Positions 1 through 7,729 of a stretch of 27,024 bases of DNA are shown here, piece after piece. Under the pieces are notes generated by a model, which ran no database searches, had not been told where the DNA came from, and worked only from the letters and a program-made list of their open reading frames with translations. Position numbers and translations under genes: made by a program. Origin of the DNA: Bacteroides sp. UBA1773 (GTDB lineage: Bacteria; Bacteroidota; Bacteroidia; Bacteroidales; Bacteroidaceae); contig DCGR01000002.1 in the NCBI GenBank assembly GCA_002315285.1, forward strand, positions 1 through 27,024, given 5' to 3'. Numbering within the stretch: the first letter of the stretch is position 1; every line of letters starts with the position of its first letter.

Positions 1-22
1 GGTTCGAGTCCTATCAGGCGCA
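1..22 (+). tRNA. 3' end of a tRNA gene, cut by the window edge
   Basis: The first bases fit a tRNA T-arm and acceptor end. The T-loop TTCGAGT is at 3-9, flanked by G-G (1-2) and C-C (10-11) of the T-stem, and the T-stem 3' strand is 10-14. Bases 15-21 (CAGGCGC) are the 3' acceptor strand and A22 is the discriminator. The next bases are CAA, so the CCA end would not be encoded, which is common in Bacteroidota. The missing 5' acceptor strand should read about GCGCCTG. The anticodon lies outside the window, so the amino acid cannot be assigned. Confidence 0.8.
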
Positions 23-61
23 CAATCCTGAACTGACAGATTATTGTTAACCCCACGAATT

Positions 62-1114
62 ATGATAAGACCGATTATCAGCCAAGATGCTGTCAACACA
101 TTTTCCCAATGGGTTGACACCGCCAACAACATCGTTGTGATAGGCCACATCAATTCCGATGGCGATTCCATCGGATCCACCTTGGGCATGATGCACTACC
201 TCTCGGCACTTGGCAAGCAAGTACAAGTAATGGTTCCAAACTACTTTCCCGACAATCTCAAGTGGATGCAGGGAGCCAAACGGATACTGCTCTTCGACCG
301 CAACACCGCCACCTGCAAGGAACTATTGCAACAAGCCGAACTCATCATCTGTCAGGACCTCAACGAGCCCAGCCGAATGGGAAGCATCGCCGATGCGTTG
401 GCTCCCCTACCTACCCATAAGATACTCATCGACCACCACCTCAACCCTGCCCCCTTTGCCGATGTCACCATCTCACATCCCAAGGCATCATCGGCCAGCG
501 AGTTGGTGTTCCGCCTCATCTATCAGGCAGGAGGTTTGGCCACATTGCCTAAAGCAGCAGCCGAGTGCATCTATTGCGGCATGATGACCGACACTGGCTC
601 CTTCACCTTCAATTCCAACGACCCACAAGTGTTCCACATCATAGCCGAACTCATCGGCAAAGGCATCGACAAGGACCAGATTTACCGTAACGTCTATAAT
701 ACCTGTAGCGAAGGACGCCTCCGTCTGCAAGGCTATCAGCTTTACGAGAAAATGCGTATCTATCCAGAATACGGAGCAACCCTCATCACGATGAGCCACG
801 ACGAACTCAAGCGATTCAAATGCAACAAGGGCGACACCGAAGGCAATGTAAACATCCCACTCACCATGAAAGGTATCAGCCTTTCGGCTTTCTTACGCGA
901 GGACATCGAACAAAACTGCATACGCGTTTCGCTCCGCTCCGTAGGCAATGTTCCCTGCAACAAGATTGCAAAGGATTTTTTCAACGGAGGAGGACATTTC
1001 AATGCCTCAGGCGGTAGTGTTACCTGTACGCTTGAACAAGCCGTACAGATCTTCGAAGAGGCACTCCACAAGTACAAGGACGAAATTACGACAAAGCCCA
1101 ACCCAACAAAATAA
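62..1114 (+). CDS. nrnA: DHH/DHHA1 phosphoesterase, NrnA-like (oligoribonuclease / pAp phosphatase family)
   Basis: This 350-residue cytoplasmic protein shows the complete DHH phosphoesterase layout. The first metal motif is GHINSDGD (H29, D33, D35). D99 lies in ICQDLNEP, the signature IDHH is at 123-126, and D177 lies in MTDTGS. Near residues 314-323 is the DHHA1 substrate motif GGGHFNASGG. Proteins of this family degrade short RNAs (nanoRNAs) and often dephosphorylate 3',5'-pAp, using Mn2+. The order DHH then DHHA1 and the length fit NrnA and exclude RecJ, which is larger. I chose ATG 62 rather than the in-frame TTG at 44, because 44 would leave only 21 bases after the tRNA and adds residues unlike the family. 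No promoter is clear between the tRNA and the gene, so read-through from the tRNA is possible. Substrate preference among NrnA-type enzymes cannot be told from sequence. Confidence 0.9.
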   Translation: MIRPIISQDAVNTFSQWVDTANNIVVIGHINSDGDSIGSTLGMMHYLSALGKQVQVMVPNYFPDNLKWMQGAKRILLFDRNTATCKELLQQAELIICQDLNEPSRMGSIADALAPLPTHKILIDHHLNPAPFADVTISHPKASSASELVFRLIYQAGGLATLPKAAAECIYCGMMTDTGSFTFNSNDPQVFHIIAELIGKGIDKDQIYRNVYNTCSEGRLRLQGYQLYEKMRIYPEYGATLITMSHDELKRFKCNKGDTEGNVNIPLTMKGISLSAFLREDIEQNCIRVSLRSVGNVPCNKIAKDFFNGGGHFNASGGSVTCTLEQAVQIFEEALHKYKDEITTKPNPTK

Positions 1115-1225
1115 TCCAATCATTCGTCTTTGGTTTTGCTCCCGATTTAACCTCTAAATCTTTTGGGAAAAGTGAAATTTCCATAATAGCAGCATCAAAA
1201 ACATCACTATTCAAGAACCTTTTAC

Positions 1226-1233
1226 TATCTTCG
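1226..1233 (+). promoter_or_regulatory. Candidate -7 promoter box for the DUF4827 gene
   Basis: TATCTTCG differs at one base from the Bacteroidota -7 consensus TAnnTTTG. It lies 44 bases before the start of the lipoprotein gene at 1278. I could not find a convincing TTTG element about 20 bases upstream, so this is a weak to moderate call. Confidence 0.45.
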
Positions 1234-1277
1234 CAGCAATTTTAGTACATGCAGCAAGGAACTTATAGCAAACAACA

Positions 1278-1907
1278 ATGAAGAAAGTCACACTATCATT
1301 CATAATGGTCCTTCTCGGAGTCATCACTTTCCAATCGTGCAACAACGGAAAAACCTATGCCGAATACAAGAAGGAAGAGCGAGAAGCCATCCGCAAGTTC
1401 ATAGAAGTGAACAACATCAAGGTCATTGACAAGGATGAGTTTCTTGCCAATGACACCACCACCGACGTATCGCAAAACGAATATGTCCTGTTTTCCGACA
1501 ATGGTGTCTATATGCAAATCATCGACCGGGGGAAAGGCAGTCTCATGGCCATAGGCCGTCATGAGCTGTTGGCACGCTATTGGGAATACAAGATAACCGA
1601 AACCGGTGAGCTCGACACACTGTCCACCAATGCAATGGGAACCTTGTTCCCATACCCCGACGAGTTGATTGTCACCAGAGACAGCACCTCATTCAGCGGC
1701 AGCTTTTCTACGGGTGAGATGAGCAGCATGTACGGAGCATCCGTCCCCGGAGGATGGTTGTTGCCGTTCAAATATCTGAAAACCGGACGTGCCACCTCCG
1801 CACGTGCGAAAATACGCATCATCGTTCCCCATTCTGAAGGGACATCCACTGCATCATCCTACATCTATCCCACATTTTACGAAATCACATATCAATTGTC
1901 ACGATGA
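1278..1907 (+). CDS. DUF4827-type lipoprotein
   Basis: This is a 209-residue exported protein. The N-terminus is a lipoprotein signal: charged MKK, a hydrophobic stretch at about 5-18, and Cys21 in FQSC, so it should be lipid-anchored after cleavage. The mature part begins with a charged helical segment (about 25-45) and then a beta-rich domain ending in SYIYPTFYEITYQL. I recognise it as the Bacteroidota DUF4827 family; some members have been likened to FKBP-type peptidyl-prolyl isomerases, but I see no proof of activity here. The stop codon overlaps the next start by 4 bases (ATGA, 1904-1907), so translation is probably coupled to the phosphoglucosamine mutase-type gene. That suggests a role near cell-envelope precursor synthesis, which is inference only. 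Confidence 0.8.
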   Translation: MKKVTLSFIMVLLGVITFQSCNNGKTYAEYKKEEREAIRKFIEVNNIKVIDKDEFLANDTTTDVSQNEYVLFSDNGVYMQIIDRGKGSLMAIGRHELLARYWEYKITETGELDTLSTNAMGTLFPYPDELIVTRDSTSFSGSFSTGEMSSMYGASVPGGWLLPFKYLKTGRATSARAKIRIIVPHSEGTSTASSYIYPTFYEITYQLSR

Positions 1908-3295
1908 GTCTGATCAAATCCATATCTGGCATCCGCGGCACCATCGGAGGCCGCACAGGCGAGGGGCTTACACCCCTTGACATCGTCAAGTTCACCTCAG
2001 CCTATGCCACCCTCATCCGTCGCACCACAGCCGTCACCAGCAACAAGATTGTTGTAGGCCGCGATGCACGCATCAGCGGGCCAATGGTCAAGAACATAGT
2101 TTGCGGCACCCTCATGGGAATGGGCTTCGATGTGGTCAACATCGGACTCGCCTCAACCCCCACCACCGAAATGGCTGTTGTCATGGAAGGAGCTTGTGGG
2201 GGCATCATCATCACAGCATCCCACAATCCCCGCCACTGGAACGCCTTGAAGCTGCTCAACCATCTAGGAGAGTTCCTCAACAAGGACGAAGGCAACGAAG
2301 TGCTTCGGATAGCCGATAGCGAGGACTTCGAATATGCACCTGTCGAAGCATTGGGCTCCTACACTGAGAACGACAACTACAACCAGCGTCACATCGACCA
2401 GGTACTGGCTCTGCCCCTTGTCGATGTGGAGGCCATTCGCAAGGCTCGCTTCAAGGTCGCCATCGACTGTGTCAATTCTGTCGGAGGCATCATCCTGCCA
2501 CAGCTGCTGCAACAACTGGGTGTGGAGAAAGTGGAAAAGCTCTACTGCGAACCCACCGGCGATTTCCAGCACAATCCGGAACCGCTTGAAAAGAACCTGG
2601 GCGACATCATGAGGCTCATGAGCCGAGGCGAGTACGATGTGGCCTTTGTGGTCGATCCTGATGTCGATCGACTGGCATTCATCTGCGAGAATGGCAGCAT
2701 GTATGGCGAGGAATACACCCTCGTCACTGTAGCCGACTACGTGTTGCGCCACACCCCAGGCAACACAGTGTCCAACCTCAGTTCCACCCGTGCCTTGCGC
2801 GATGTGACCCGTCGTTATGGCGGGCAATACAATGCAGCGGCAGTGGGAGAGGTCAATGTCGTCACCAAGATGAAAGAGACTCATGCGGTCATCGGAGGTG
2901 AAGGCAATGGAGGAGTCATCTACCCCGCACTCCATAGCGGTCGCGACGCATTGGTAGGCATCGCCCTGTTCCTCAGCCATCTGGCACACGAGCAGAAGAC
3001 CGTCACGCAATTACGAGCCACCTATCCCACTTATTTCATAGCCAAGAACCGTATCGACCTCACCCCCGAAACCGATGTCGATGCCATCCTGGAGCAAGTG
3101 AAGGAACGCTACCACAACGAGGAGATAAACGACATCGATGGCATGAAGATAGATTTCCCCGACAAATGGGTACACCTACGCAAGAGCAACACCGAGCCTA
3201 TCATCCGCGTCTATTCCGAAGCATCCACCATGGAAGCGGCCGAAAGGCTCGGACAAGACATCATGGACATTGTCTATAGCCTCACGAAACAATAA
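1904..3295 (+). CDS. glmM: Phosphoglucosamine mutase / phosphomannomutase family enzyme
   Basis: A 463-residue alpha-D-phosphohexomutase with all four family motifs in order. The phosphoserine loop is TASHNP with catalytic Ser106. The Mg2+ loop is DPDVDR at 251-256, where Val254 replaces the common Gly. The sugar-binding loop GEGNGG is at 332-337, and the C-terminal phosphate-binding motif is SNTEPIIRV. The reaction is phosphate transfer between C6 and C1 of a hexose phosphate. In Bacteroidota this form is usually annotated GlmM, which makes glucosamine-1-phosphate for UDP-GlcNAc, peptidoglycan and LPS. Phosphomannomutase or phosphoglucomutase activity cannot be excluded from motifs alone. 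Its start overlaps the DUF4827 stop by 4 bases, and a strong terminator follows at once. Confidence 0.85.
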   Translation: MSLIKSISGIRGTIGGRTGEGLTPLDIVKFTSAYATLIRRTTAVTSNKIVVGRDARISGPMVKNIVCGTLMGMGFDVVNIGLASTPTTEMAVVMEGACGGIIITASHNPRHWNALKLLNHLGEFLNKDEGNEVLRIADSEDFEYAPVEALGSYTENDNYNQRHIDQVLALPLVDVEAIRKARFKVAIDCVNSVGGIILPQLLQQLGVEKVEKLYCEPTGDFQHNPEPLEKNLGDIMRLMSRGEYDVAFVVDPDVDRLAFICENGSMYGEEYTLVTVADYVLRHTPGNTVSNLSSTRALRDVTRRYGGQYNAAAVGEVNVVTKMKETHAVIGGEGNGGVIYPALHSGRDALVGIALFLSHLAHEQKTVTQLRATYPTYFIAKNRIDLTPETDVDAILEQVKERYHNEEINDIDGMKIDFPDKWVHLRKSNTEPIIRVYSEASTMEAAERLGQDIMDIVYSLTKQ

Positions 3296-3300
3296 TCCAC

Positions 3301-3348
3301 AGCACTTCTGGCACCAGCCTTCCCGCTTCGCGCCAGGAGTGCTTTTTC
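3301..3348 (+). terminator. Rho-independent terminator after the mutase gene
   Basis: A 12-bp stem (3301-3312 with 3332-3343, one T-G pair) encloses a 19-base loop and is followed by TTTTTCATTTC. It starts 5 bases after the mutase stop. The next gene begins only 25 bases after the T run, so its promoter is either within this hairpin region or it depends on partial read-through. Confidence 0.8.
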
Positions 3349-3372
3349 ATTTCACTTTTCAATTCCAATAGT

Positions 3373-4866
3373 ATGAAGACATTCCTATCCATCACACTGC
3401 TTTTCCTCTGCACAGCGTTTGTCAAAGCCCAGCAACCAGGCGTCCTCAACAACACCACCATCGATGGATTCCGCCCCATCTGGTTCGACTTGGGTCAGAA
3501 AACAGAATATGGCTCAAAGTATTGCGGATCCTTTGGCACCTACACGGTGAAACACCGTCCGCTGGCCATCTACGATGCCTCCACCCAGCGCACATACTTC
3601 GTGTATGGAGGTACCACCACAGCCGAAGAACGCCACCTGCTCTGCATGGTCAGCTATTTCGACCACACAACCGGACTTGTTCACCGCCCAACCGTAGTCT
3701 ATGACAAGGGCGACGTGAACGACCCACACGACAATCCCTCCATCCTGCTCGACCCCGAAGGCTACCTTTGGATCTATGTGTCAGGACGCAACACCTCCCG
3801 CCCGGGATTCATCTATCGTTCCACCAAGCCCCACGACATTTCCCATTTCGACTTCGTATGGACCGGCACCATCACCTATCCCCAATGCTACTACATCGAG
3901 GGGCAAGGCCACTTCCTCTTCTTCACCCGCTACGACGGTGTGCGTCAACTCTTCTTCCAGACCTCACCCGATGGCCGTCATTGGAGCGACTACAAGCAGT
4001 TGGCAAGCATCATTGACCCGAGCATGGGCGAAAAAATGTCAGGACATTATCAAATATCAGGTCGATACGGCAACAAGCTTGCCTTTGCGTTCAATCGCCA
4101 CCTGAATGGCAACTGCGACACACGCACCAACATCTATTACATGCAAACCACCGATTTCGGCAAGACCTGGACGTTGGTTGACGGCACTCCCATCGACATT
4201 CCCGTTACAGACCGCAATTCCCCCTGCCGCATTCTCAATCTCGAAGTGGAAGGAGAAGACCATTCACACATGAATGGAAGCATTCAGCTTCACGTCCATC
4301 ATGAGGGGAAGAATTGCTACATCAAGGACCTCAATTTCGATGAGCAAGGCAATCCCATCATTCTCTACCTCACCAGCCACGGTCACAAGCCCGGGCCACA
4401 GGCCGGCATGCGCCAGTGGTATGTGGCCCATTACACAGGCGAATCATGGTTGTTCCATCACATCACCGAATCCACCAACAATTACGACAGCGGTAGCCTT
4501 TACGTAGAAGGAACCACATGGACCGTCATCGCACCACTCGAGGCCGGACCGCAACGTTGGGGTCAGGGTGGCGAAGTCGTGGCCTACACCAGCACCGACA
4601 AGGGTGTCACTTGGCAGAAGACACGTCAATACACCTCCAACTCGCCTGCCAACCACTGTTATGTACGTCGTCCAGAGCAAGCACGTGATCCCTTCTATGC
4701 GTTCTGGGCCGATGGCAATCCGGAACTGCTCAGCCCCTGCCACCTGCATTTTGCCGATTCGCAAGGTCACGTGTGGCGACTCCCCGACACCATGGAGGGC
4801 GAATGGGCCACCCCAGAGCCTGTCAGCTTCATCAGCGATGAAGAGCTGAGGATGCTGAGCCGATAA
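3373..4866 (+). CDS. Secreted BNR_4 repeat beta-propeller protein (possible polysaccharide lyase or glycan-binding protein)
   Basis: A 497-residue protein with a cleavable signal peptide (MKTFLSITLLFLCTAFVKAQ, then mature Gln-Pro). The body is rich in short beta strands and Asp-box-like turns, for example DPEGYLWIYVSGR (127-139), SPDGRHWSDY and TTDFGKTWTLV. HDNPSI (119-124), GHYQISGRYGNKLAFAFNRH and NIYYMQTTDFGKTW are typical of the BNR_4 family, a seven-bladed propeller. Family members include ulvan lyases of PL24/PL25 type and many unclassified proteins in polysaccharide utilisation loci, so a lyase is possible. The conserved histidines (His119, and those in GHYQ and NRH) could be catalytic, but I cannot align them to a characterised enzyme here. 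It stands alone between a terminator and a repeat-rich intergenic region, with no SusC/SusD partners nearby. Confidence 0.75.
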   Translation: MKTFLSITLLFLCTAFVKAQQPGVLNNTTIDGFRPIWFDLGQKTEYGSKYCGSFGTYTVKHRPLAIYDASTQRTYFVYGGTTTAEERHLLCMVSYFDHTTGLVHRPTVVYDKGDVNDPHDNPSILLDPEGYLWIYVSGRNTSRPGFIYRSTKPHDISHFDFVWTGTITYPQCYYIEGQGHFLFFTRYDGVRQLFFQTSPDGRHWSDYKQLASIIDPSMGEKMSGHYQISGRYGNKLAFAFNRHLNGNCDTRTNIYYMQTTDFGKTWTLVDGTPIDIPVTDRNSPCRILNLEVEGEDHSHMNGSIQLHVHHEGKNCYIKDLNFDEQGNPIILYLTSHGHKPGPQAGMRQWYVAHYTGESWLFHHITESTNNYDSGSLYVEGTTWTVIAPLEAGPQRWGQGGEVVAYTSTDKGVTWQKTRQYTSNSPANHCYVRRPEQARDPFYAFWADGNPELLSPCHLHFADSQGHVWRLPDTMEGEWATPEPVSFISDEELRMLSR

Positions 4867-4905
4867 CCATAGCCCCATCTGCCATCCATTGCGACATACA
4901 GTTTC

Positions 4906-4939
4906 GAAGCCTATCATTGTGGTAGGCTTCATCTGTTTA
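4906..4939 (+). terminator. Hairpin, probable terminator of the BNR_4 gene
   Basis: GAAGCCTATC (4906-4915) pairs with GGTAGGCTTC (4921-4930), giving a 10-bp stem with one wobble and a 5-base loop. It lies 40 bases past the stop codon. The tail is only moderately T-rich, so this may be a weak terminator or an RNA-processing barrier. Confidence 0.55.
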
Positions 4940-4975
4940 ATGAAGATTGGGTGGCTGATGCCTGATTACTGACAG

Positions 4976-5054
4976 ATTTTGAGGCCTCTCGAAAAAATTT
5001 ACTGGCCTCTGACAGATAGATTACTGGCCTCTAATACTCTATTTACAGGCCTCT
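4976..5054. repeat. Four 14-bp direct repeats at a 21-22 bp period (iteron-like array)
   Basis: Units start at 4976, 4997, 5019 and 5041. The last three read ATTTACTGGCCTCT, GATTACTGGCCTCT and ATTTACAGGCCTCT; the first (ATTTTGAGGCCTCT) keeps the GGCCTCT half. Starts are 21, 22 and 22 bp apart, about two helical turns, so all units would face the same side of the DNA. Spacers of 7-8 bases are not conserved. The array lies in a convergent intergenic region, not upstream of a recognisable gene. Confidence 0.75.
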
Positions 5055-5122
5055 TGTAGGGAGACATATCCGCATCTGTTTGCTTAGCCTATAGCTTATC
5101 GGACAGCAAATCTGCCTTCGGC

Positions 5123-5291
5123 TAAAATTGCTACGCATAAAATCATGAAAGCTATTAGCAACTATACAACCAATATCTTATGCGTCAGACAACCCTTGGG
5201 CAAACCGAACGCAATGAAGCTCGCTCCAATTGCTGAGGTGAAGCCAAGGATCAAAAATGACAGTTTAGAATTTTATGCGACAGCAATTTTA
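5123..5291. repeat. Inverted repeat with 21/22-bp arms enclosing 126 bp, plus a third related copy
   Basis: The left arm TAAAATTGCTACGCATAAAAT (5123-5143) is the reverse complement of the right arm at 5270-5291 apart from one substitution with a one-base insertion in the centre, which leaves two perfect 10-bp blocks. A third copy of the ATTTTATGCG core with one change, in the right-arm orientation, lies at 5176-5185 and can pair with the left arm instead. The structure resembles a MITE or palindromic intergenic element, but I see no target-site duplication and no transposase. Confidence 0.7.
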
Positions 5292-5587
5292 CGATTCGAA
5301 AAATCGATTATCGGTTTTGATGGATGGACCGAAGGACTGGACGGTTGGTCATGTTGGACCGTTGAGAGCTCGCCTCCCAATGGGCCAGCATGAGCAACAA
5401 GCCACAAGGCTCATCAGAGCCTCCATCCATCAAAACATTTTCCTCTTGATGAAAATGCTTGACTTCACACCCTGTCGATGAAATCGCCCCAATGCAGTGA
5501 CGAATATCAAGAAAAATTGCGCCAGCAATCGAAACATTTGCTGATTGTTCGTTTGCTTGGGATTCTCAAATGTTGTTCAGTTCTCTA
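5292..5587. other. Intergenic remainder with small hairpins and no supportable gene
   Basis: Nothing here supports a gene. Small open frames exist on both strands, including a - strand frame open from about 5565 to its stop at 5308, but none has a proper start near its beginning. Visible structure: a 7-bp hairpin CATTTTC/GAAAATG near 5438-5459, and an inverted repeat AACATTTG (5533-5540) with CAAATGTT (5567-5574) just beyond the end of the - strand lipoprotein gene. Neither hairpin has a clear T run. Confidence 0.5.
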
Positions 5588-6442
5588 TTATTTCAGGAAT
5601 TTATCAAGTATCAATTTCGTGTTAGATGGCTGGTCGGTTTCTCCGACATAGAATTTCTGGACACCCATGCCAGAAAACCAATTGTGAAGAATTGATTCCA
5701 TCCGGTCTTGTTGCTTTAGGTCGAATGGGTTGACTTCCAGCATCAACACCTCCAAATCTTCAAGTCCCTGACGTGAAACTATCAAGCCGGAATTTGGATT
5801 TGATAAAGTCTGGGGAAGAATATAGCTATAGTTATTCCCATCCCTTACCTTGTTGGGTGCGTAGAAGATATAACCATCAGTCAGAATTACGATGATGTTG
5901 CGCGAATCTTCCCTTATGCAATAAGTATCAACTTGTTTTTTGAAAAATCCCCAAATATCACTGCCAATCCAATTCTTGTCCTTGAGAGTCGCATCGTAGA
6001 TTTGAGTCAGGCTGGACTCGAATTTGGCTTGAAATTCAGTGAGAATCTTCTTCTTCTCTGCCGGTTGTGCCTTGCTCAGGTCCATCTCAAGGTCGTTGGA
6101 GAGCAGTGCTGTTGTTGAGTCGTTTGGTGTGGGGTAAAAGAACACTTTGATCCTATCTCTTGAAGGAAGTATTTTCTGAGCCACAGAATGGTTCTTGACG
6201 ATCTCAGTCAGGTATTTCACAATCTCAATGTCTTTCTCCTTTTGACTTGGCGTCATACCACGAGCCAATCTGTCGGACAGGTCAAGATATACAGAGATGT
6301 TCAGAGGTCTATTCGCATTCGCCAGCTTAGCTGAATCCGCACTTGATGTTGCTTGACCTTGATTGCTTCCGCCGCACGACACAAGTGTTGCTGTCATGGT
6401 GGCGATTATTACGATTAATGCAAATGTCCTAATTTTCATCAT
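5588..6442 (-). CDS. Lipoprotein with von Willebrand A-like domain, unknown function
   Basis: This protein of about 284 residues starts with a lipoprotein signal: MMKIR, a hydrophobic segment, then VSCGG with the acylated Cys at about 23. A Ser/Ala/Asn-rich linker follows. The rest resembles a VWA fold: a first strand ending in YLDLSDR (DxSxx, the position of a metal-binding MIDAS loop), then near the middle the strand IIVILTDGY with an acidic residue after it. The classical DxSxS motif is incomplete because the third position is Arg, so metal binding is uncertain. An ATG-ATG pair follows a GTG; I chose ATG 6442. The gene overlaps the end of the upstream membrane protein gene by 14 bases, so the two are co-translated and probably act together at the envelope. 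I do not recognise a named family. Confidence 0.7.
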   Translation of the reverse strand: MMKIRTFALIVIIATMTATLVSCGGSNQGQATSSADSAKLANANRPLNISVYLDLSDRLARGMTPSQKEKDIEIVKYLTEIVKNHSVAQKILPSRDRIKVFFYPTPNDSTTALLSNDLEMDLSKAQPAEKKKILTEFQAKFESSLTQIYDATLKDKNWIGSDIWGFFKKQVDTYCIREDSRNIIVILTDGYIFYAPNKVRDGNNYSYILPQTLSNPNSGLIVSRQGLEDLEVLMLEVNPFDLKQQDRMESILHNWFSGMGVQKFYVGETDQPSNTKLILDKFLK

Positions 6443-7679
6443 CACTATATCTGATTGGTGGTTGTAATTGGGAAATCATATCATTGAAGATGTCTGTGGC
6501 CTCTTGTTTTTCGGCGGTTGACTTGCCAAGGGCAGAAAGGTAGGTCTGCCAGCCGGCAAAGAAATTGTTCAGTTCCAGTTTGATTTTGGCAATATCATGG
6601 CGGGTGCTGACGCCCATCTTGGATTCTACTTCCTTGATTTTTGGATCAATGCCTGAAACTTCGGCATGAAGTCGTAAGCATTTCTGTCGTTCTGATTCAA
6701 GTTGGCCTTTCGTATCATCAATCTTCTCTTCCATTCTCCTGCGCTTTTCCATGTTCAAGTCAAGGTTCTCCAAGGCTTTTATCCAGAATCCGAATACGAA
6801 TCCCCAAATAAGATATGAAAAGAAGCCGAGACAGATAATGACCCAGAAGGTTGTATCCTCAAGAGCCAGGGAAACGCTGTATGGAGGAATTTCTCCCAAT
6901 TGCATCATTGCGTCAAGGTCATATATTTTCTCGCAGATCTCAAAGGACAGAAGTGAATCGAATCCAAAAGCCACGACAATAAGAAGAGGTATTTTCAGAT
7001 ATTTCAACCATCCCTGCTCACGTTCCCATCGGCTTAATACGAAGCCAAACGCAAGAAAGATAAATGGCATGAACAAGATGAACATCAATTCTGCAAAACC
7101 GTCATTCCATGCATTTGCAATGGCTTGGGAGTCAAATATTGCCTGCGAAAGCACGAAATTGCCACCTGCTATGTTGCTTATGCCAAACTGCTTGAAAAAG
7201 GCAGAGTAACCTACCGAACTATAGAAAATGAAGAAGTAGATAGAGAAAGGAAACAGCAATACACTCGATATGATGAAAGTGATCCAAGCATTGCTGTTGC
7301 GCTCTTTTGTCGCATGCCTTAATTTCGACAACTCCTCTTTCAATTCGGTCATTTCCACAGAAAGATATTTTTGCTTTTCCTGGGAATCCTCTATTTCTGC
7401 AAGCTTGTTCTTTCGTTCTGCTTCGAGGTTCGCCTTTTTTGCCTGTAGTTCCTTACGGAGTTCTTCCTGTAATGACTCATCACGTTCTTGTTCCTTGCAA
7501 ATACCGAAATAAACGGTTTGAAGACATGGAGCAAGTGTAAAGGGATTGCCCTCTGACAATCCTGCAATACGGAATCCATACTGATTGTAGGTTTCGCCGT
7601 CCTTGCGGACATGTGCTCCATCTTCGGACATTATTTGCTGTCCGACGGAACTTCCGTTAAACTCATTCATTGATTCCAT
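6429..7679 (-). CDS. Four-helix membrane protein with flanking coiled coils, unknown function
   Basis: This 416-residue protein has a short N-terminal domain (1-60, including SEDGAHVRKDGETYNQYG) and a long, highly charged coiled coil at about 62-125. About four transmembrane helices follow between residues 130 and 305, for example near AWITFIISSVLLFPFSIYFF, LMFILFMPFIFLAFGFVL, IPLLIVVAFGF and VIICLGFFSYLIWGFVFGFW. A second coiled coil spans about 315-370, and the tail is soluble. There is no signal peptide. Both coiled coils should lie on the same side of the membrane. The gene overlaps the VWA-like lipoprotein gene and follows the TPR-protease gene by 50 bases. Met4 (7670) is an alternative start. 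I do not recognise a family; the architecture suggests a scaffold or mechanosensing role, which is a guess. Confidence 0.7.
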   Translation of the reverse strand: MESMNEFNGSSVGQQIMSEDGAHVRKDGETYNQYGFRIAGLSEGNPFTLAPCLQTVYFGICKEQERDESLQEELRKELQAKKANLEAERKNKLAEIEDSQEKQKYLSVEMTELKEELSKLRHATKERNSNAWITFIISSVLLFPFSIYFFIFYSSVGYSAFFKQFGISNIAGGNFVLSQAIFDSQAIANAWNDGFAELMFILFMPFIFLAFGFVLSRWEREQGWLKYLKIPLLIVVAFGFDSLLSFEICEKIYDLDAMMQLGEIPPYSVSLALEDTTFWVIICLGFFSYLIWGFVFGFWIKALENLDLNMEKRRRMEEKIDDTKGQLESERQKCLRLHAEVSGIDPKIKEVESKMGVSTRHDIAKIKLELNNFFAGWQTYLSALGKSTAEKQEATDIFNDMISQLQPPIRYSDDEN

Positions 7680-7729
7680 GAAGAATATTTGCTGTGGATT
7701 TGTTGGTTATTACACTTTTAAACGGTTTC

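Noticed and set aside
1..22. Assigning the tRNA amino acid
   Set aside because: Only the T-arm and acceptor strand are present; the anticodon is outside the window.
4976..5054. CRISPR array
   Set aside because: Repeats are only 14 bp, spacers 7-8 bp, and no cas gene is nearby.
5123..5291. Insertion sequence
   Set aside because: There is no transposase, and no target-site duplication flanks the arms.
5145..5393. 82-codon + strand open frame starting inside the inverted repeat
   Set aside because: It starts within repeat DNA, lacks a visible ribosome site or promoter, has unusual composition near its end, and matches no family I recognise.
5275..5481. 68-codon + strand open frame overlapping the - strand open frame
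   Set aside because: It overlaps another unsupported frame and repeat arms and shows no protein-like features.
5588..6442. Tellurite-resistance or Mg-chelatase type VWA protein
   Set aside because: It is a lipoprotein with an incomplete MIDAS motif, and no Ter or chelatase partners are present.
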